Notes under the pieces: model-generated
Databases searched by the model: none
The model's input: the letters and a program-made list of their open reading frames with translations, nothing else
What the model was told of the DNA's origin: nothing
Shown here: in pieces, positions 37,844-46,555 of the stretch
Position numbering within the stretch: position 1 is the stretch's first letter
How the letters are laid out: each line of letters starts with the position of its first letter
Source: Comamonas sp. Y33R10-2
GTDB lineage: Bacteria; Pseudomonadota; Gammaproteobacteria; Burkholderiales; Burkholderiaceae_C
Length of the DNA: 64,000 bases
NCBI RefSeq assembly: GCF_019355935.1
Contig: NZ_CP079925.1
Span: 1,612,001 to 1,676,000, forward strand
Reading direction: 5' to 3'
Translations under genes and position numbers: made by a program

Positions 37844-38875
37844 ATGTCATTCAAACCACAACGCCGCAGCACATTGGCAGCCATTGCCACCGCCAGCGCT
37901 TTGCTCATTACAGGACTGGCCTCCACCCAAGCCCAAGCCAAAGAAGGCGAGCTGCGCATTGCCCAGCAGTTCGGCATCGTTTACCTGCTACTGAACGTGG
38001 CGCAAGAGCAAAAGCTGATTGAAAAGCACGGCAAGGCGCGCGGCGTGGATATCAAGGTGCAGTTTTTGCAACTGTCCGGCGGCTCTGCCGTCAATGATGC
38101 GCTGCTGTCTGGCAATGTCGATATTGCAGGCGCTGGCGTTGGCCCGCTGTTCACGCTGTGGGATCGCACCAAGGGCAAGCAAAACGTCAAGGGCGTGGCA
38201 TCGCTGGGCAACTTCCCCTATCTGCTGGTGAGCAACAACCCCGCCGTCAAAACCATTGCGGACTTTACGGAGAAAGACCGCATCGCCCTGCCCGCCGTTG
38301 GCGCCTCCGTGCAGTCGCGCATTTTGCAGCTCGCTTCTGCCAAGCAGTGGGGCGATGCGCAGTTCAACAAGCTCGACAAACTGCAAGTGGCCCTGCCCCA
38401 CCCGGAAGCGGCGGCAGCCATCATCAAGGGCGGCACCGAGATCAACGCCCACTTTGCCAGCCCACCCTTTCAAGAGCAGGAACTCGCTGGCAACCCCAAA
38501 TCCCATGTGGTGCTGAACTCGTATGACGTGCAAGGCGGCCCGGCTGCGGCCACCGTGCTGTATGCCACCGAGAAGTTCAAGAACAACAGCCCCAAAACCT
38601 ACCGCGCGTTTTTAGATGCGCTGCATGAAGCCGCCCAGTTTGCCCAGGCCAACCCTGAGCAAGCAGCTGACATTTACCTCAAAGTCAGCGGCGGCAAGCA
38701 AGACCGCAAGCTGGTGCTGGATGTCATTCGCAACCCCCAAGTGCAATTCACCGTGCAGCCGCAGCGCACTTTGGCACTGGGCCAGTTTTTGCACCGCGTG
38801 GGTGCCCTCAAAAACAACCCAGCCCAGTTGGGCGACTACTTCTTTGACGACCCGCGTGTGGCCGGCGGCAACTAA
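37844..38875 (+). CDS. ABC transporter substrate-binding protein (SsuA/TauA/NrtA-like)
   Basis: This 343-residue periplasmic protein has a signal peptide: basic MSFKPQRRS, a hydrophobic stretch, then ASTQAQA with cleavage expected near residue 28. The frame is open 42 bases further up but ATG 37844 follows AAAGGA. The body (IAQQFGIVYLLLNVAQEQKL, LSGNVDIAGAGVGPLF, PAVGASVQSRILQ) is the NMT1/SsuA-like fold that binds sulfonates, nitrate or thiamine precursors. It is the first gene of a three-gene importer, 159 bases after the dioxygenase. Confidence 0.9.
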   Translation: MSFKPQRRSTLAAIATASALLITGLASTQAQAKEGELRIAQQFGIVYLLLNVAQEQKLIEKHGKARGVDIKVQFLQLSGGSAVNDALLSGNVDIAGAGVGPLFTLWDRTKGKQNVKGVASLGNFPYLLVSNNPAVKTIADFTEKDRIALPAVGASVQSRILQLASAKQWGDAQFNKLDKLQVALPHPEAAAAIIKGGTEINAHFASPPFQEQELAGNPKSHVVLNSYDVQGGPAAATVLYATEKFKNNSPKTYRAFLDALHEAAQFAQANPEQAADIYLKVSGGKQDRKLVLDVIRNPQVQFTVQPQRTLALGQFLHRVGALKNNPAQLGDYFFDDPRVAGGN

Positions 38876-38902
38876 AGACAGCTAGCACGCAAAGATCACA
38901 CC

Positions 38903-40009
38903 ATGCCCCGCTTGCTCACCCCCTTTGTAGCTTTGCTCAAAAACCTGTTCCAGCCACAAACGCCTGCACTGGCGGGGACTGCGCACTGGAATCCGGCTTC
39001 GGCAACGCCATCGCCATCGCCTACCCCTGCGACTTTAGACTTGCAAAAAATCTATAAAAACCAGCCTCCAGCCGCCATAGATAATGGACATGGTGCTATC
39101 AATGTAGAAAGTAATCATCAAACTCATGCTGCGCCTGCCGCCCAGCCGCTGGTGCAAATTCAAGACGTAAGCCTCATCTACCGCACCGCCCAGCAGCAAG
39201 TGCAGGCGACCTACCGCGTCAATCTCGATGTGCACGAGGGCGATCGGTTTGTGCTGCTTGGCGCATCGGGCTGCGGCAAAAGCAGCTTACTCAAAGCTGT
39301 GGGTGGATTTTTAACGCCCAGCGAAGGGCAAATCCTGCTCGACGGCCAGCCCATTACAGGCCCCGGCCCAGATAGAGTCGTCGTCTTTCAGGAGTTTGAC
39401 CAACTGCCGCCGTGGAAGACCGTGCGTGAAAACGTCATCTTCCCGCTGGTAGCTTCGGGCCAGCTCAACCGCTCCCAAGCGGGCCAAAGAGCGGACGCCA
39501 TGATTGCCAAGGTCGGGCTGGCAAAGTTTGCCAACGCCCACCCGCATCAACTGTCTGGTGGCATGAAGCAGCGCGTAGCCATTGCCCGGGCGCTGGCCAT
39601 GCAACCACGCGTGCTGCTGATGGATGAGCCCTTTGCCGCGCTAGACGCCCTTACCCGCCGCCGCATGCAAGAAGAGCTGCTGGCACTGTGGCAAGAGCTG
39701 CGCTTTACGCTGATCTTTGTCACCCACTCGATTGAAGAGGCCTTGGTTGTGGGCAACCGCATCGCCATCCTCTCGCCCCACCCGGGCCGCGTGCGCGCCG
39801 AGGTCAACAGCCACCAGTTTGACCTATCAAGCCAAGGCAGTGCGGACTTTCAGGCCACAGCCCAGCGCATTCACCAGCTGTTGTTTGACGAGCCCGTCGC
39901 CCCTAACAGTATGACTAACAGCCCCACAGCCGCTGACGCGAACAAAGCGAACGCAGCAACCGCAGCGAGCGCCAATGTCACTGCCACCAGCGCCGCCGAA
40001 AGCCATTGA
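38903..40009 (+). CDS. ABC transporter ATP-binding protein (SsuB/TauB-like)
   Basis: This 368-residue protein has Walker A LGASGCGKSS near residue 117, the Q-loop VVFQEFDQLPPW, the signature LSGGMKQRV near 215 and Walker B VLLMDEPFAALD. Family members start close to PLVQIQDVSLIY, so the first 80 or so residues here are an unusual Pro/Ala/Asn-rich extension. Its DNA (39041-39120) contains a copy of a short dispersed repeat. A later start cannot be excluded. The C-terminus is Ala/Thr/Asn-rich. Its TGA overlaps the permease ATG (TGATG). Confidence 0.89.
   Translation: MPRLLTPFVALLKNLFQPQTPALAGTAHWNPASATPSPSPTPATLDLQKIYKNQPPAAIDNGHGAINVESNHQTHAAPAAQPLVQIQDVSLIYRTAQQQVQATYRVNLDVHEGDRFVLLGASGCGKSSLLKAVGGFLTPSEGQILLDGQPITGPGPDRVVVFQEFDQLPPWKTVRENVIFPLVASGQLNRSQAGQRADAMIAKVGLAKFANAHPHQLSGGMKQRVAIARALAMQPRVLLMDEPFAALDALTRRRMQEELLALWQELRFTLIFVTHSIEEALVVGNRIAILSPHPGRVRAEVNSHQFDLSSQGSADFQATAQRIHQLLFDEPVAPNSMTNSPTAADANKANAATAASANVTATSAAESH
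39076..39112 (+). repeat. Short dispersed repeat copy within the ABC ATPase gene
   Basis: ATAATGGACATGGTGCTATC matches the intergenic copy at 5345 (ATAATGGACTAGATGCTATC) with few changes. It is translated in frame as part of the N-terminal extension. Confidence 0.4.
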
Positions 40010-40911
40010 TGACACAGCCCACCTTGCAATCTCCTTTGCAACCGCCTTTGCAACCACCTGTACGCGCTGAATATGTGCGTGAGCTCACCGCCCCCGGTGC
40101 ACTGGCCGCCGCCCAGCCCCTGAGCCTGCCCCAGCGCCTGTGGCAGCAAGCCGGCCTGCGCCGCGCTGTCATTCTTGCGGTGCTGGCTCTGGCTTGGGAG
40201 CTGCTGGCCCGCTGGCAAGACAACGACTTGCTGCTGCCCACCTTTCTGCAGACCATGAGTGCGGTTGCAGAAGGCGTCAGCAGCGGCGAGCTGCTGGCCA
40301 AGGCTGGCATCTCGCTGGCCATCTTGGTGCAAGGCTATTTGCTGGGCATTGTGGGCGCACTAGTGCTGACCACACTGGCCGTCTGCACCCAGTTTGGCCG
40401 CGACTTGCTCACCACGCTCACCAGCATGTTCAACCCCCTGCCCGCCATCGCCCTGCTGCCACTGGCACTGCTGTGGTTTGGCTTGGGTCAGGGCAGCCTC
40501 TTGTTTGTGCTGGTGCACTCCGTGCTGTGGCCGCTGTCGCTTAACACCTATGCCGGTTTTCAGTCCGTGCCTGAAACCCTGCGCATGGCAGGGCGCAACT
40601 ATGGCCTAAGCGGTGTGCGTTATGTGCTGCAAATCCTGATTCCCGCTGCACTCCCTGCTATTCTTTCAGGACTCAAAATTGCATGGGCATTTGCCTGGCG
40701 CACCCTGATTGCGGCCGAGTTAGTCTTTGGCGCATCGTCGGGCAAAGGCGGTTTGGGCTGGTACATCTTCCAAAACCGCAACGAGCTGTACACAGACAAA
40801 GTGTTTGCCGGCCTGCTAACCGTCATCGCCATTGGCTTGCTGGTGGAGACTTTGGGCTTTCATACGCTGGAGCGGCTGACGGTGCGTAAGTGGGGGGTGC
40901 AGCGCTCTTGA
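40009..40911 (+). CDS. ABC transporter permease (SsuC/TauC-like)
   Basis: This inner-membrane protein of about 300 residues has six likely helices and the permease coupling loop (PETLRMAGRNYGLSGVRYVLQILIPAALPAILSGLKIAWAF spans it). The N-terminus is a Gln/Pro-rich cytoplasmic stretch with the near-repeat LQSPLQPPLQPP. The start overlaps the ATPase stop, so the genes are translationally coupled. With the binding protein and ATPase it completes an importer. Confidence 0.91.
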   Translation: MTQPTLQSPLQPPLQPPVRAEYVRELTAPGALAAAQPLSLPQRLWQQAGLRRAVILAVLALAWELLARWQDNDLLLPTFLQTMSAVAEGVSSGELLAKAGISLAILVQGYLLGIVGALVLTTLAVCTQFGRDLLTTLTSMFNPLPAIALLPLALLWFGLGQGSLLFVLVHSVLWPLSLNTYAGFQSVPETLRMAGRNYGLSGVRYVLQILIPAALPAILSGLKIAWAFAWRTLIAAELVFGASSGKGGLGWYIFQNRNELYTDKVFAGLLTVIAIGLLVETLGFHTLERLTVRKWGVQRS

Positions 40912-40991
40912 GCTTCGTGAGCTGCATAAGCCGCCACAAGCACGCAAGTGCTTGTGGTTGAGTGATTGTGCTAAGTGCTTAGAGTTGAATG

Positions 40992-41186
40992 CTACAAATC
41001 GCGCTGCGCCGCAGCAATTAGCTCGCCAAACTGCTGGGCGTCGCCCAACTGGTTCGCCGCTAGCAGCGCCAGCTTGACCAGCAATAGTTCAGATTTTTCA
41101 GCGCCCACGGCATCAATCGCGGTGGCCAGTTGGTCGTAGACGGTTTCAAGGCCTGCGATATCCAGAGTGCTTGTTGTGTTGTTCAT
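40992..41186 (-). CDS. DUF2783 domain protein
   Basis: This 64-residue soluble helical protein fits the DUF2783 pattern (LETVYDQLATAIDA, LLLVKLALLAANQLGDAQQFGELI). Such proteins are commonly found beside flavin monooxygenases for aromatic compounds. Here it lies 11 bases after the monooxygenase stop on the same strand. It may be an accessory subunit or chaperone; no activity is known to me. Confidence 0.75.
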   Translation of the reverse strand: MNNTTSTLDIAGLETVYDQLATAIDAVGAEKSELLLVKLALLAANQLGDAQQFGELIAAAQRDL

Positions 41187-41197
41187 GGTGATCTTCC

Positions 41198-42907
41198 TCA
41201 GGCCAGCAGCGCGGCTTTGAATGCGGATTGCAGTTGATGGGCATCCAGCGCCATCCAGCGCGCGCAGACATGTTGGTCGGGGCGCAGCAAGTAAGCCGCG
41301 CCATTGGCCAGTACGCCGTAGCGGTTTCGGCAGCGGCCTTCGCTGTCATTGAGCACCAGATCAGCCCCTTGAACAGAACTTTGAACCTCGCTCACACTCT
41401 GGTCAGTCACCGCAATCAGTCGCACATTGATGCCGCGAGCTTTAACGCTATCGACCACGGCGCGCAGCTCAGGCGGGATGGCTTGCGCTGCAGTGAAGTA
41501 CAGCAAATCAAAGCCGCCGCCTAAGTGGTCGAGCAAATAGCTATCGGCCGCAAAGCGCACATTGACGGGCGGCGCGCCGTGGGCGGGGCCGGCCTTAAAG
41601 AGCAAATTGTCGTCACCCACGCTGTTGAGCGGCGAGTGAGCGTACTCATGCGGGCGCGAGGTGCGCCAGTGGTAGAGCGGGCCGACAAAGGGCTGCGTCA
41701 AAGACAGGGACAGCACGGCATCGCGCACCAATCTGAAGCCCCGCGTGGGCGGCGCCATAAAGCGGGTGCTCTTGCCCGCCTCTTCGACAATTTCCCGTGC
41801 GGCGCCCACACGCTCGCTGCTATAGCTTTCAAGCAGCTTGGGGCTGGCCGCGCCCTTGGCAACCAGCGCCAGCCGCCATCCCAGCGCCTGCGCATCTTGA
41901 AAGCCGGTGTTCGCGCCGCGCACGCCGAAGATGGGCAGCATGTGGGCCGCATCGCCCGCAAAGATCACACGGCCATGCACATAGTTGGGCAAAGTCAAGG
42001 CGCGGGCGGAATAGACCGAGCTCCAGTCCATCTCCCACGGCGTGCCACCAAAGCCGATCATCTCTAGTTGAGCATCAATACGCGCCTTCAGTGATTCGGG
42101 CTTGAGTGCATCTTCGGGATCTTCACCCGCTGGCAACTGGTAGTCCACCCGCCAAATACCATGCGGCTCGCGGTGCATGAGGATGGTGTTGCCGGGGTTC
42201 CATGTGGGATCGAAAAACGCGAGACGCTCGGTTGGCAGCGGCAGGTCGATGCGGATATCAGCAATCACAAAGCGGCCTTCGTAAGACGCGCCTTCCATTT
42301 GCAGCTTCATGGCCGAGCGGATGCCCGAACGTGCGCCGTCACAAGCCACCAGCCAATCCGCCTGCAACTGGTATGCGCCTTCTGGCGTATCGACTTCGAC
42401 GAAGGCCTTCTCGCCTTTTTGCTCCACTTTGTTGACGCGGTTTCCCCAACGCAGCTCGATAAGCGGGTTGGCTTCTACGGCTTCGACCAGATATTCCTCC
42501 AGAAACTGCTGCTGCAGATTGATCATGGGGAAGAAGCGATCGTCATCGGCGCGGGCGTTTTCCATGCGGTACACCCGCTGGCCCCGGTAAATGCTGTTGC
42601 CAAAGCACCAAGGCAAGCCAGTCTCTGTGACGCGGTGGGCCACGCCTACTTGCTGCAAAATTTCCATGGAGCGGCGCGTAAACACAATGGCGCGACTGCC
42701 CTCGGAGACTTGCAACTCCGACTCCAGCACCACGCAGCGCTGGCCGTGGCGGGCCATTTCAAGCGCCGTGGTCAAGCCCACAGGGCCGGTGCCGACGATA
42801 ACGACTGGGTGGCTTTGCTCACCGGGGTGCTGGGATGCCAGCCAAGGCTGATGAACTTGGTATTCGTAGTAGATGGAGTGGCGGGGCTCGGCGTATGGCT
42901 GGTGCAT
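41198..42907 (-). CDS. FAD-dependent aromatic monooxygenase (MhpA/PheA-like)
   Basis: This protein of about 569 residues has the FAD-binding GxGxxG region VVIVGTGPVGLTTALEMA near residue 34, the DG motif (WLVACDGARSGIRS) near 185 and the GD motif (GRVIFAGDAAHMLPIFG) near 315. The C-terminal thioredoxin-like domain ends with NRYGVLANGAAYLLRPDQHVCAR. This is the layout of class A flavoprotein hydroxylases acting on phenolic acids. Upstream codons are open, but MHQPYAEPRHSIYYEYQVH with GGAGA ahead is the likely start. With DUF2783 below it and a LuxR-type gene above, it may form one minus-strand unit facing the dioxygenase-ABC cluster. Confidence 0.9.
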   Translation of the reverse strand: MHQPYAEPRHSIYYEYQVHQPWLASQHPGEQSHPVVIVGTGPVGLTTALEMARHGQRCVVLESELQVSEGSRAIVFTRRSMEILQQVGVAHRVTETGLPWCFGNSIYRGQRVYRMENARADDDRFFPMINLQQQFLEEYLVEAVEANPLIELRWGNRVNKVEQKGEKAFVEVDTPEGAYQLQADWLVACDGARSGIRSAMKLQMEGASYEGRFVIADIRIDLPLPTERLAFFDPTWNPGNTILMHREPHGIWRVDYQLPAGEDPEDALKPESLKARIDAQLEMIGFGGTPWEMDWSSVYSARALTLPNYVHGRVIFAGDAAHMLPIFGVRGANTGFQDAQALGWRLALVAKGAASPKLLESYSSERVGAAREIVEEAGKSTRFMAPPTRGFRLVRDAVLSLSLTQPFVGPLYHWRTSRPHEYAHSPLNSVGDDNLLFKAGPAHGAPPVNVRFAADSYLLDHLGGGFDLLYFTAAQAIPPELRAVVDSVKARGINVRLIAVTDQSVSEVQSSVQGADLVLNDSEGRCRNRYGVLANGAAYLLRPDQHVCARWMALDAHQLQSAFKAALLA

Positions 42908-43064
42908 TTTGTTATGTCTCCGGGTGCTTATTTGCTGCCCAGTGTAGAAAAGCACCAGCCTGCACATGTCACCAAATGAGGACATGAATGACTAAAGGCC
43001 AGCTCCTGCCTCAATTTCAAACCAAACTTGCCTCAAGTCATTACGGCATAAGGACTAGCAGCTA

Positions 43065-43964
43065 TCAAAATTGCGAATCCACCGCTTGCGCAGGCTCCAT
43101 CAGCAATGCAAACAGCTCTCGCTGGCCTTGCACCCCCAGCTTGGCGCAGATCCGCTTCACATAGGTGCGGGCACTGCTGACGGCGATGCCCAGCCGCTGA
43201 GCCAGTGCATCTGCATCCAAGCCCTGTGCCAGCGCCCGCACCACATCAAGGTCACGCGGCGTGAGCTGCTCAAAACGGCGCGCCAGACGGGCCAGCACCA
43301 AGTCCACCAAGTCGCCCTGCAAGGTCTGGCCCGCGTAATGCAGGCGCATGGCTTGCATGAGCAGCGGGGCAAACGCCTCAATCAGCGCAATGGCCTCGTC
43401 ATCAAAGCGGCCGTGCTCCTCGCCCCGGTACAGATTGACGGACAGCCAGCGCGCATTTTCTTGCAGCATCAATACCGACAGCCGCTCCGCAATTTGCGGC
43501 TGGGTGTAGCAGACATGGCGGTACTCGGGGTGCTGCACATCTTGCGGCCCCTGCCGGTGCAGCCACACGCGGGGCTTGGCATGCGGGTCTTTGAGCAGCC
43601 GCGCAAGCTCGGCCTTCATCACGCGTTGCGAGCCATCTAGAGGGTAAAAGCGTTCGCTGTAATCTTGCGAAATCATGGGAAGCGCACCTGTACGCGCCCT
43701 GTCGCCCAAGCCCACCACACGAGGCCGCGCCATGCCTTGGAAGGCGAAAATAGTGCACTGCGCAAGCGGCACCTGCCTGCCCAGCAGCTGCAAAATTTGC
43801 TCTGCAATGGCATCACTGCTGCCCAGCGTGGCGCTGCTTCGCCCGACTTTCTCCATCAGCGCCGTCACATCCGCCAACGATACGGCAAGCACGCTTGTCT
43901 GCGCAGCGGCAGGCAGAAGCATCCAGTGCGAAGGGTCAGAAAACGGTGTGATCGAGGCAGTCAT
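43065..43964 (-). CDS. LuxR-family transcriptional regulator
   Basis: This 299-residue protein has a GAF-like N-terminal region of about 200 residues and a C-terminal LuxR helix-turn-helix (LTPRDLDVVRALAQGLDADALAQRLGIAVSSARTYVKRICAKLGV spans it) at about 235-285. No receiver domain or autoinducer-binding motif is seen. Its location upstream of the monooxygenase suggests control of that gene, possibly of the facing transporter cluster too. A short dispersed repeat lies just after its stop (43045-43075). Confidence 0.86.
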   Translation of the reverse strand: MTASITPFSDPSHWMLLPAAAQTSVLAVSLADVTALMEKVGRSSATLGSSDAIAEQILQLLGRQVPLAQCTIFAFQGMARPRVVGLGDRARTGALPMISQDYSERFYPLDGSQRVMKAELARLLKDPHAKPRVWLHRQGPQDVQHPEYRHVCYTQPQIAERLSVLMLQENARWLSVNLYRGEEHGRFDDEAIALIEAFAPLLMQAMRLHYAGQTLQGDLVDLVLARLARRFEQLTPRDLDVVRALAQGLDADALAQRLGIAVSSARTYVKRICAKLGVQGQRELFALLMEPAQAVDSQF

Positions 43965-44063
43965 GGGCCAGTCAATTGTGCAGTGAATGCGGCAATCAAA
44001 AACATACGCTGATTTTGAACGCTCAAACCTTCACACCGACCCGCATCAGCACACGGCAGATGC

Positions 44064-44101
44064 AAAAAACCGGCTGCTCTTACTGAGTCAGCCGGTTTTT
44101 T
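44064..44101. terminator. Bidirectional terminator
   Basis: AAAAAACCGGCTG and CAGCCGGTTTTTT form a perfect 13-bp stem. It lies 18 bases past the stop of the small minus-strand gene. Confidence 0.85.
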
Positions 44102-44119
44102 GAAGATTCGTTCAGTGAC

Positions 44120-44287
44120 CTACCACTCGCCAACGTTGCGTATGCGTTGTAGCAAGTCCCATTCATCTTCGGGGGGCGTAAGTTGCATGGACTGTACCTC
44201 CATCAACTCCTGCGCCAAAGGCGGCGGGGAGAAATGTTCTCGTCCAAAAGTGTGTTCGCTCAGGGTCTGTGGCTGGGGAATGTTCAT
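44120..44287 (-). CDS. Small hypothetical protein, 55 aa
   Basis: The start at 44287 is chosen because AAAGGAGGC, a near-perfect ribosome site, precedes it at good spacing. The frame is open for 23 more codons upstream. The peptide (MNIPQPQTLSEHTFGREHFS to LLQRIRNVGEW) is acidic, rich in Pro and Glu, with no membrane segment or Cys. A strong terminator follows. The site and terminator argue for a real gene; no family recognised. Confidence 0.6.
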   Translation of the reverse strand: MNIPQPQTLSEHTFGREHFSPPPLAQELMEVQSMQLTPPEDEWDLLQRIRNVGEW

Positions 44288-44475
44288 GACCGCCTCCTTT
44301 GCAAGTAGCTTAATCATGGCTGCTTTTTCTGCCTGTAGGAACCGGATTAACGCCACTGTCGAGCAAATCCCACACCCCGCGTCATCACGTCATGGATCTG
44401 ACACAAATGAAGTGTCCAACAGGATTCGGCACACCGCCTGCAGCCTCCCTCTTTGCGGTTATGCTGCCGCTCGCT

Positions 44476-45078
44476 ATGCCTCAGACTCTTCGCGCCGCTG
44501 TCTCCAGTGAACTCATCATTAAGAAAAGCCGTTTTATCGGCTGTGTGCAACCGATGACGGACCGGGCCAGCGCGCAGGCCGTTGTCGATGCGCTGTGGCG
44601 CCAGCACCCGAGCGCCGCCCATATTTGCTGGGCCTTGCTAGCCGGCGGGCAATCTGCAGCGGTAGATGATGGCGAGCCAAGCGGCACCGCAGGCCGCCCC
44701 ATGCTGGATGTGCTGCGCCACCAAGACCTGGAGGGCGTACTGGCAACCGTGGTGCGCTACTTTGGCGGCGTCAAACTGGGCGCGGGCGGGCTGGTGCGCG
44801 CCTATACCGATGCAGTGGCGCAAGCGCTCTTGCAAGCCGAAAAAGCCACTATTGAGCGCATGCAAATCTTGCAATGCACAGCCCCTTATCCGCTAGAAGG
44901 GCTGATTCGCCGCATGGTGGATGCGGCGGGCGCCGAGCTGCTGCAGGTCGATCACGGCAGCCTGGTCACCTTCAAGCTGCAGATGCCGCAATCGGCTGCC
45001 CAAGCCTTTGTTAGCACCCTTAACGAAAGCGGCCAAGGCCGCATTGGGTGGATCAAGCCAGATGAGCTGGCTGGGTGA
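44476..45078 (+). CDS. yigZ: YigZ/IMPACT family protein
   Basis: This 200-residue protein has an N-terminal UPF0029/IMPACT domain: IIKKSRFIGCVQPM near residue 14, DDGEPSGTAGRPML near 68 and VRYFGGVKLGAGGLVRAY near 93. A C-terminal ferredoxin-like domain follows. The yeast and mammalian relatives modulate Gcn2; the bacterial role is unclear. Upstream in-frame starts exist (44392 and 44461), but 44476 gives the usual short N-terminus. Confidence 0.9.
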   Translation: MPQTLRAAVSSELIIKKSRFIGCVQPMTDRASAQAVVDALWRQHPSAAHICWALLAGGQSAAVDDGEPSGTAGRPMLDVLRHQDLEGVLATVVRYFGGVKLGAGGLVRAYTDAVAQALLQAEKATIERMQILQCTAPYPLEGLIRRMVDAAGAELLQVDHGSLVTFKLQMPQSAAQAFVSTLNESGQGRIGWIKPDELAG

Positions 45079-45092
45079 CGGACTGAATCACC

Positions 45093-45119
45093 AAAAGAAA
45101 AACCCGCTGAAAGCGGGTT
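45093..45119 (-). terminator. Terminator of the small lipoprotein gene
   Basis: AACCCGCT-GAA-AGCGGGTT is followed on the minus strand by a T run. It is 7 bases past the lipoprotein stop. Confidence 0.7.
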
Positions 45120-45125
45120 GAGTGG

Positions 45126-45275
45126 TCAGCAGTTGCCCTTTTTAGCTTGACCGGGTGGGCAGCCATGAGGGTGAGGCTTTTTATAGCCATCACCGTAGTA
45201 GCCACCGCGGTCGTGATACACCGCGCAGCCACTCAATATGAAGACGGCAGCAGCCAGTACGAACATGGATTTCAT
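45126..45275 (-). CDS. Small lipoprotein, 49 aa
   Basis: The start follows AAAAAGGAGTCCTC. MKSMFVLAAAVFILSGC is a signal peptide with lipobox L-S-G-C (Cys17), so it is expected to be lipidated. The mature part is short and rich in Gly, Tyr, His and Lys (YHDRGGYYGDGYKKPHPHG) and ends CPPGQAKKGNC. His-rich C-P-P-G-Q-A-K-K-G tails occur in small envelope proteins of proteobacteria. Function unknown. A terminator abuts the stop. Confidence 0.7.
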   Translation of the reverse strand: MKSMFVLAAAVFILSGCAVYHDRGGYYGDGYKKPHPHGCPPGQAKKGNC

Positions 45276-45375
45276 GAGGACTCCTTTTTGAGCAGCTAAT
45301 TCAAGGCGCTCAAGTCTATAAAAAACATGGCTGAAAAATTGTTAACGAATTTTTCATGCCCATCCCAGTGGTTTC

Positions 45376-45882
45376 TCAGTTCGGCAGAGCTGCCGGATCT
45401 ACCGCCGGCTGCAAATGCAGCAGCGTGAAGTAGAGCGTCACATCCCCTTGCTGATCAATAAACGTGCCCACGGCGCGTTGCAGTCGGGCCGCAATGCACA
45501 GACATTCCAGCGCCTCAGGGCGGCCACCGGGAATGCGGGCTGTGGTCAGCAGTGACAAATGGTTTTCACGGCCAAAGTCGTGCACCACCTCCAACGCCTC
45601 GCCATGTTGCTTGGGAATGGCTTCATTAGCCCAGCTCCATACAAAGCTGCCTTCTTGCTCGCTGCTTGTGCCCACCAGACAGACTGTGGCAATCACCTTA
45701 TGCAGCGGCCCATCCAGCTCCAGCAGGGCGCGGCCCAAATCCCAGTGGTACTTTGGATTAGCTTGCAGGCCAAACTGCTGGGGCCATTGGGCATTGCGGG
45801 CCTGCATCATTTCAACGGCCTCGCGGCTCCAAGCCGCCCAGTCGGTGGCCTGCTTTGCTGATGGTTTTTTTTGTTCGCTCAT
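45376..45882 (-). CDS. DUF6882-like domain protein
   Basis: This 168-residue soluble protein has a central FVWSWANEAIPKQHG and a following EALECLCIAARLQRAVGTF that resemble the DUF6882 pattern. There is no signal peptide or catalytic motif. It precedes nothing obviously related: an isochorismatase-family gene lies upstream on the same strand, 70 bases away. Confidence 0.65.
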   Translation of the reverse strand: MSEQKKPSAKQATDWAAWSREAVEMMQARNAQWPQQFGLQANPKYHWDLGRALLELDGPLHKVIATVCLVGTSSEQEGSFVWSWANEAIPKQHGEALEVVHDFGRENHLSLLTTARIPGGRPEALECLCIAARLQRAVGTFIDQQGDVTLYFTLLHLQPAVDPAALPN

Positions 45883-45952
45883 CGCTTATCCCTTGCTTTC
45901 AATGGGCAGCATTGTCAGCCAAGTGCGCCCACTGCAAAGCCAGCCTCTGCGC

Positions 45953-46555
45953 TTATTTCACAAGTGCCAGCATGTCCTTGAAGGCTGGATCTTCGCAAGT
46001 ACGCAGCCACTCAAACAACACCATTTCGGTGGTCACCAGTTCAGCGCCAGCACCTGCCAAGCGGTCAAACGCGGCATCACGGTTACGCTCAGTACGCGAG
46101 CTGCTTGCGTCAGTGACGACCCAAACGTCAAACTCTTCTTCCAACAATTCCAGCGCGGTTTGCAGCAAGCAGACATGGGTTTCGCAACCAGCAATCACCA
46201 CCATGTTGCGCTCTGGCGCTTGCTCTTGGGGCTTTTGCAAATGCTTGGGCAAGCTGCGAGCATTGCCGCCCTGTGGCTTGGCAGGAGGACGCAGCCATTC
46301 GCCCAGGCCCTCTGCCACGGCGCTGAAATACATTTTCTCAAGCGTCTTTTTGCACAGGGATTTGAGCTCCGCATCATTGGTACCCAGACGCGAAGGGTTC
46401 TGCTCCGTACCCCAAACCGGCACATCCATCAGTTGAGCCATCTTGGCCAACTTGACGGCGTTGGACAGCACTTGCTGACCTTCATGGATAACGGGCATGA
46501 GCTTGTCCTGGTAGTCCACCAGAACCAGTTGCGACTCAGAAGCTTCTAACAACAT
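45953..46555 (-). CDS. Isochorismatase family cysteine hydrolase
   Basis: This 200-residue protein has catalytic residues at D14 region (LVLVDYQDKL), the Lys in KKTLEKMYFS near 72 and the nucleophile Cys in VIAGCETHVCLLQTA near 128. Substrates in the family range from isochorismate to nicotinamide and ureidoacrylate, and cannot be chosen here. The frame extends 14 codons upstream; MLLEASESQLVLVDYQ is the usual start. The 386-base gap upstream (46556-46941) holds no gene I can support. Confidence 0.88.
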   Translation of the reverse strand: MLLEASESQLVLVDYQDKLMPVIHEGQQVLSNAVKLAKMAQLMDVPVWGTEQNPSRLGTNDAELKSLCKKTLEKMYFSAVAEGLGEWLRPPAKPQGGNARSLPKHLQKPQEQAPERNMVVIAGCETHVCLLQTALELLEEEFDVWVVTDASSSRTERNRDAAFDRLAGAGAELVTTEMVLFEWLRTCEDPAFKDMLALVK

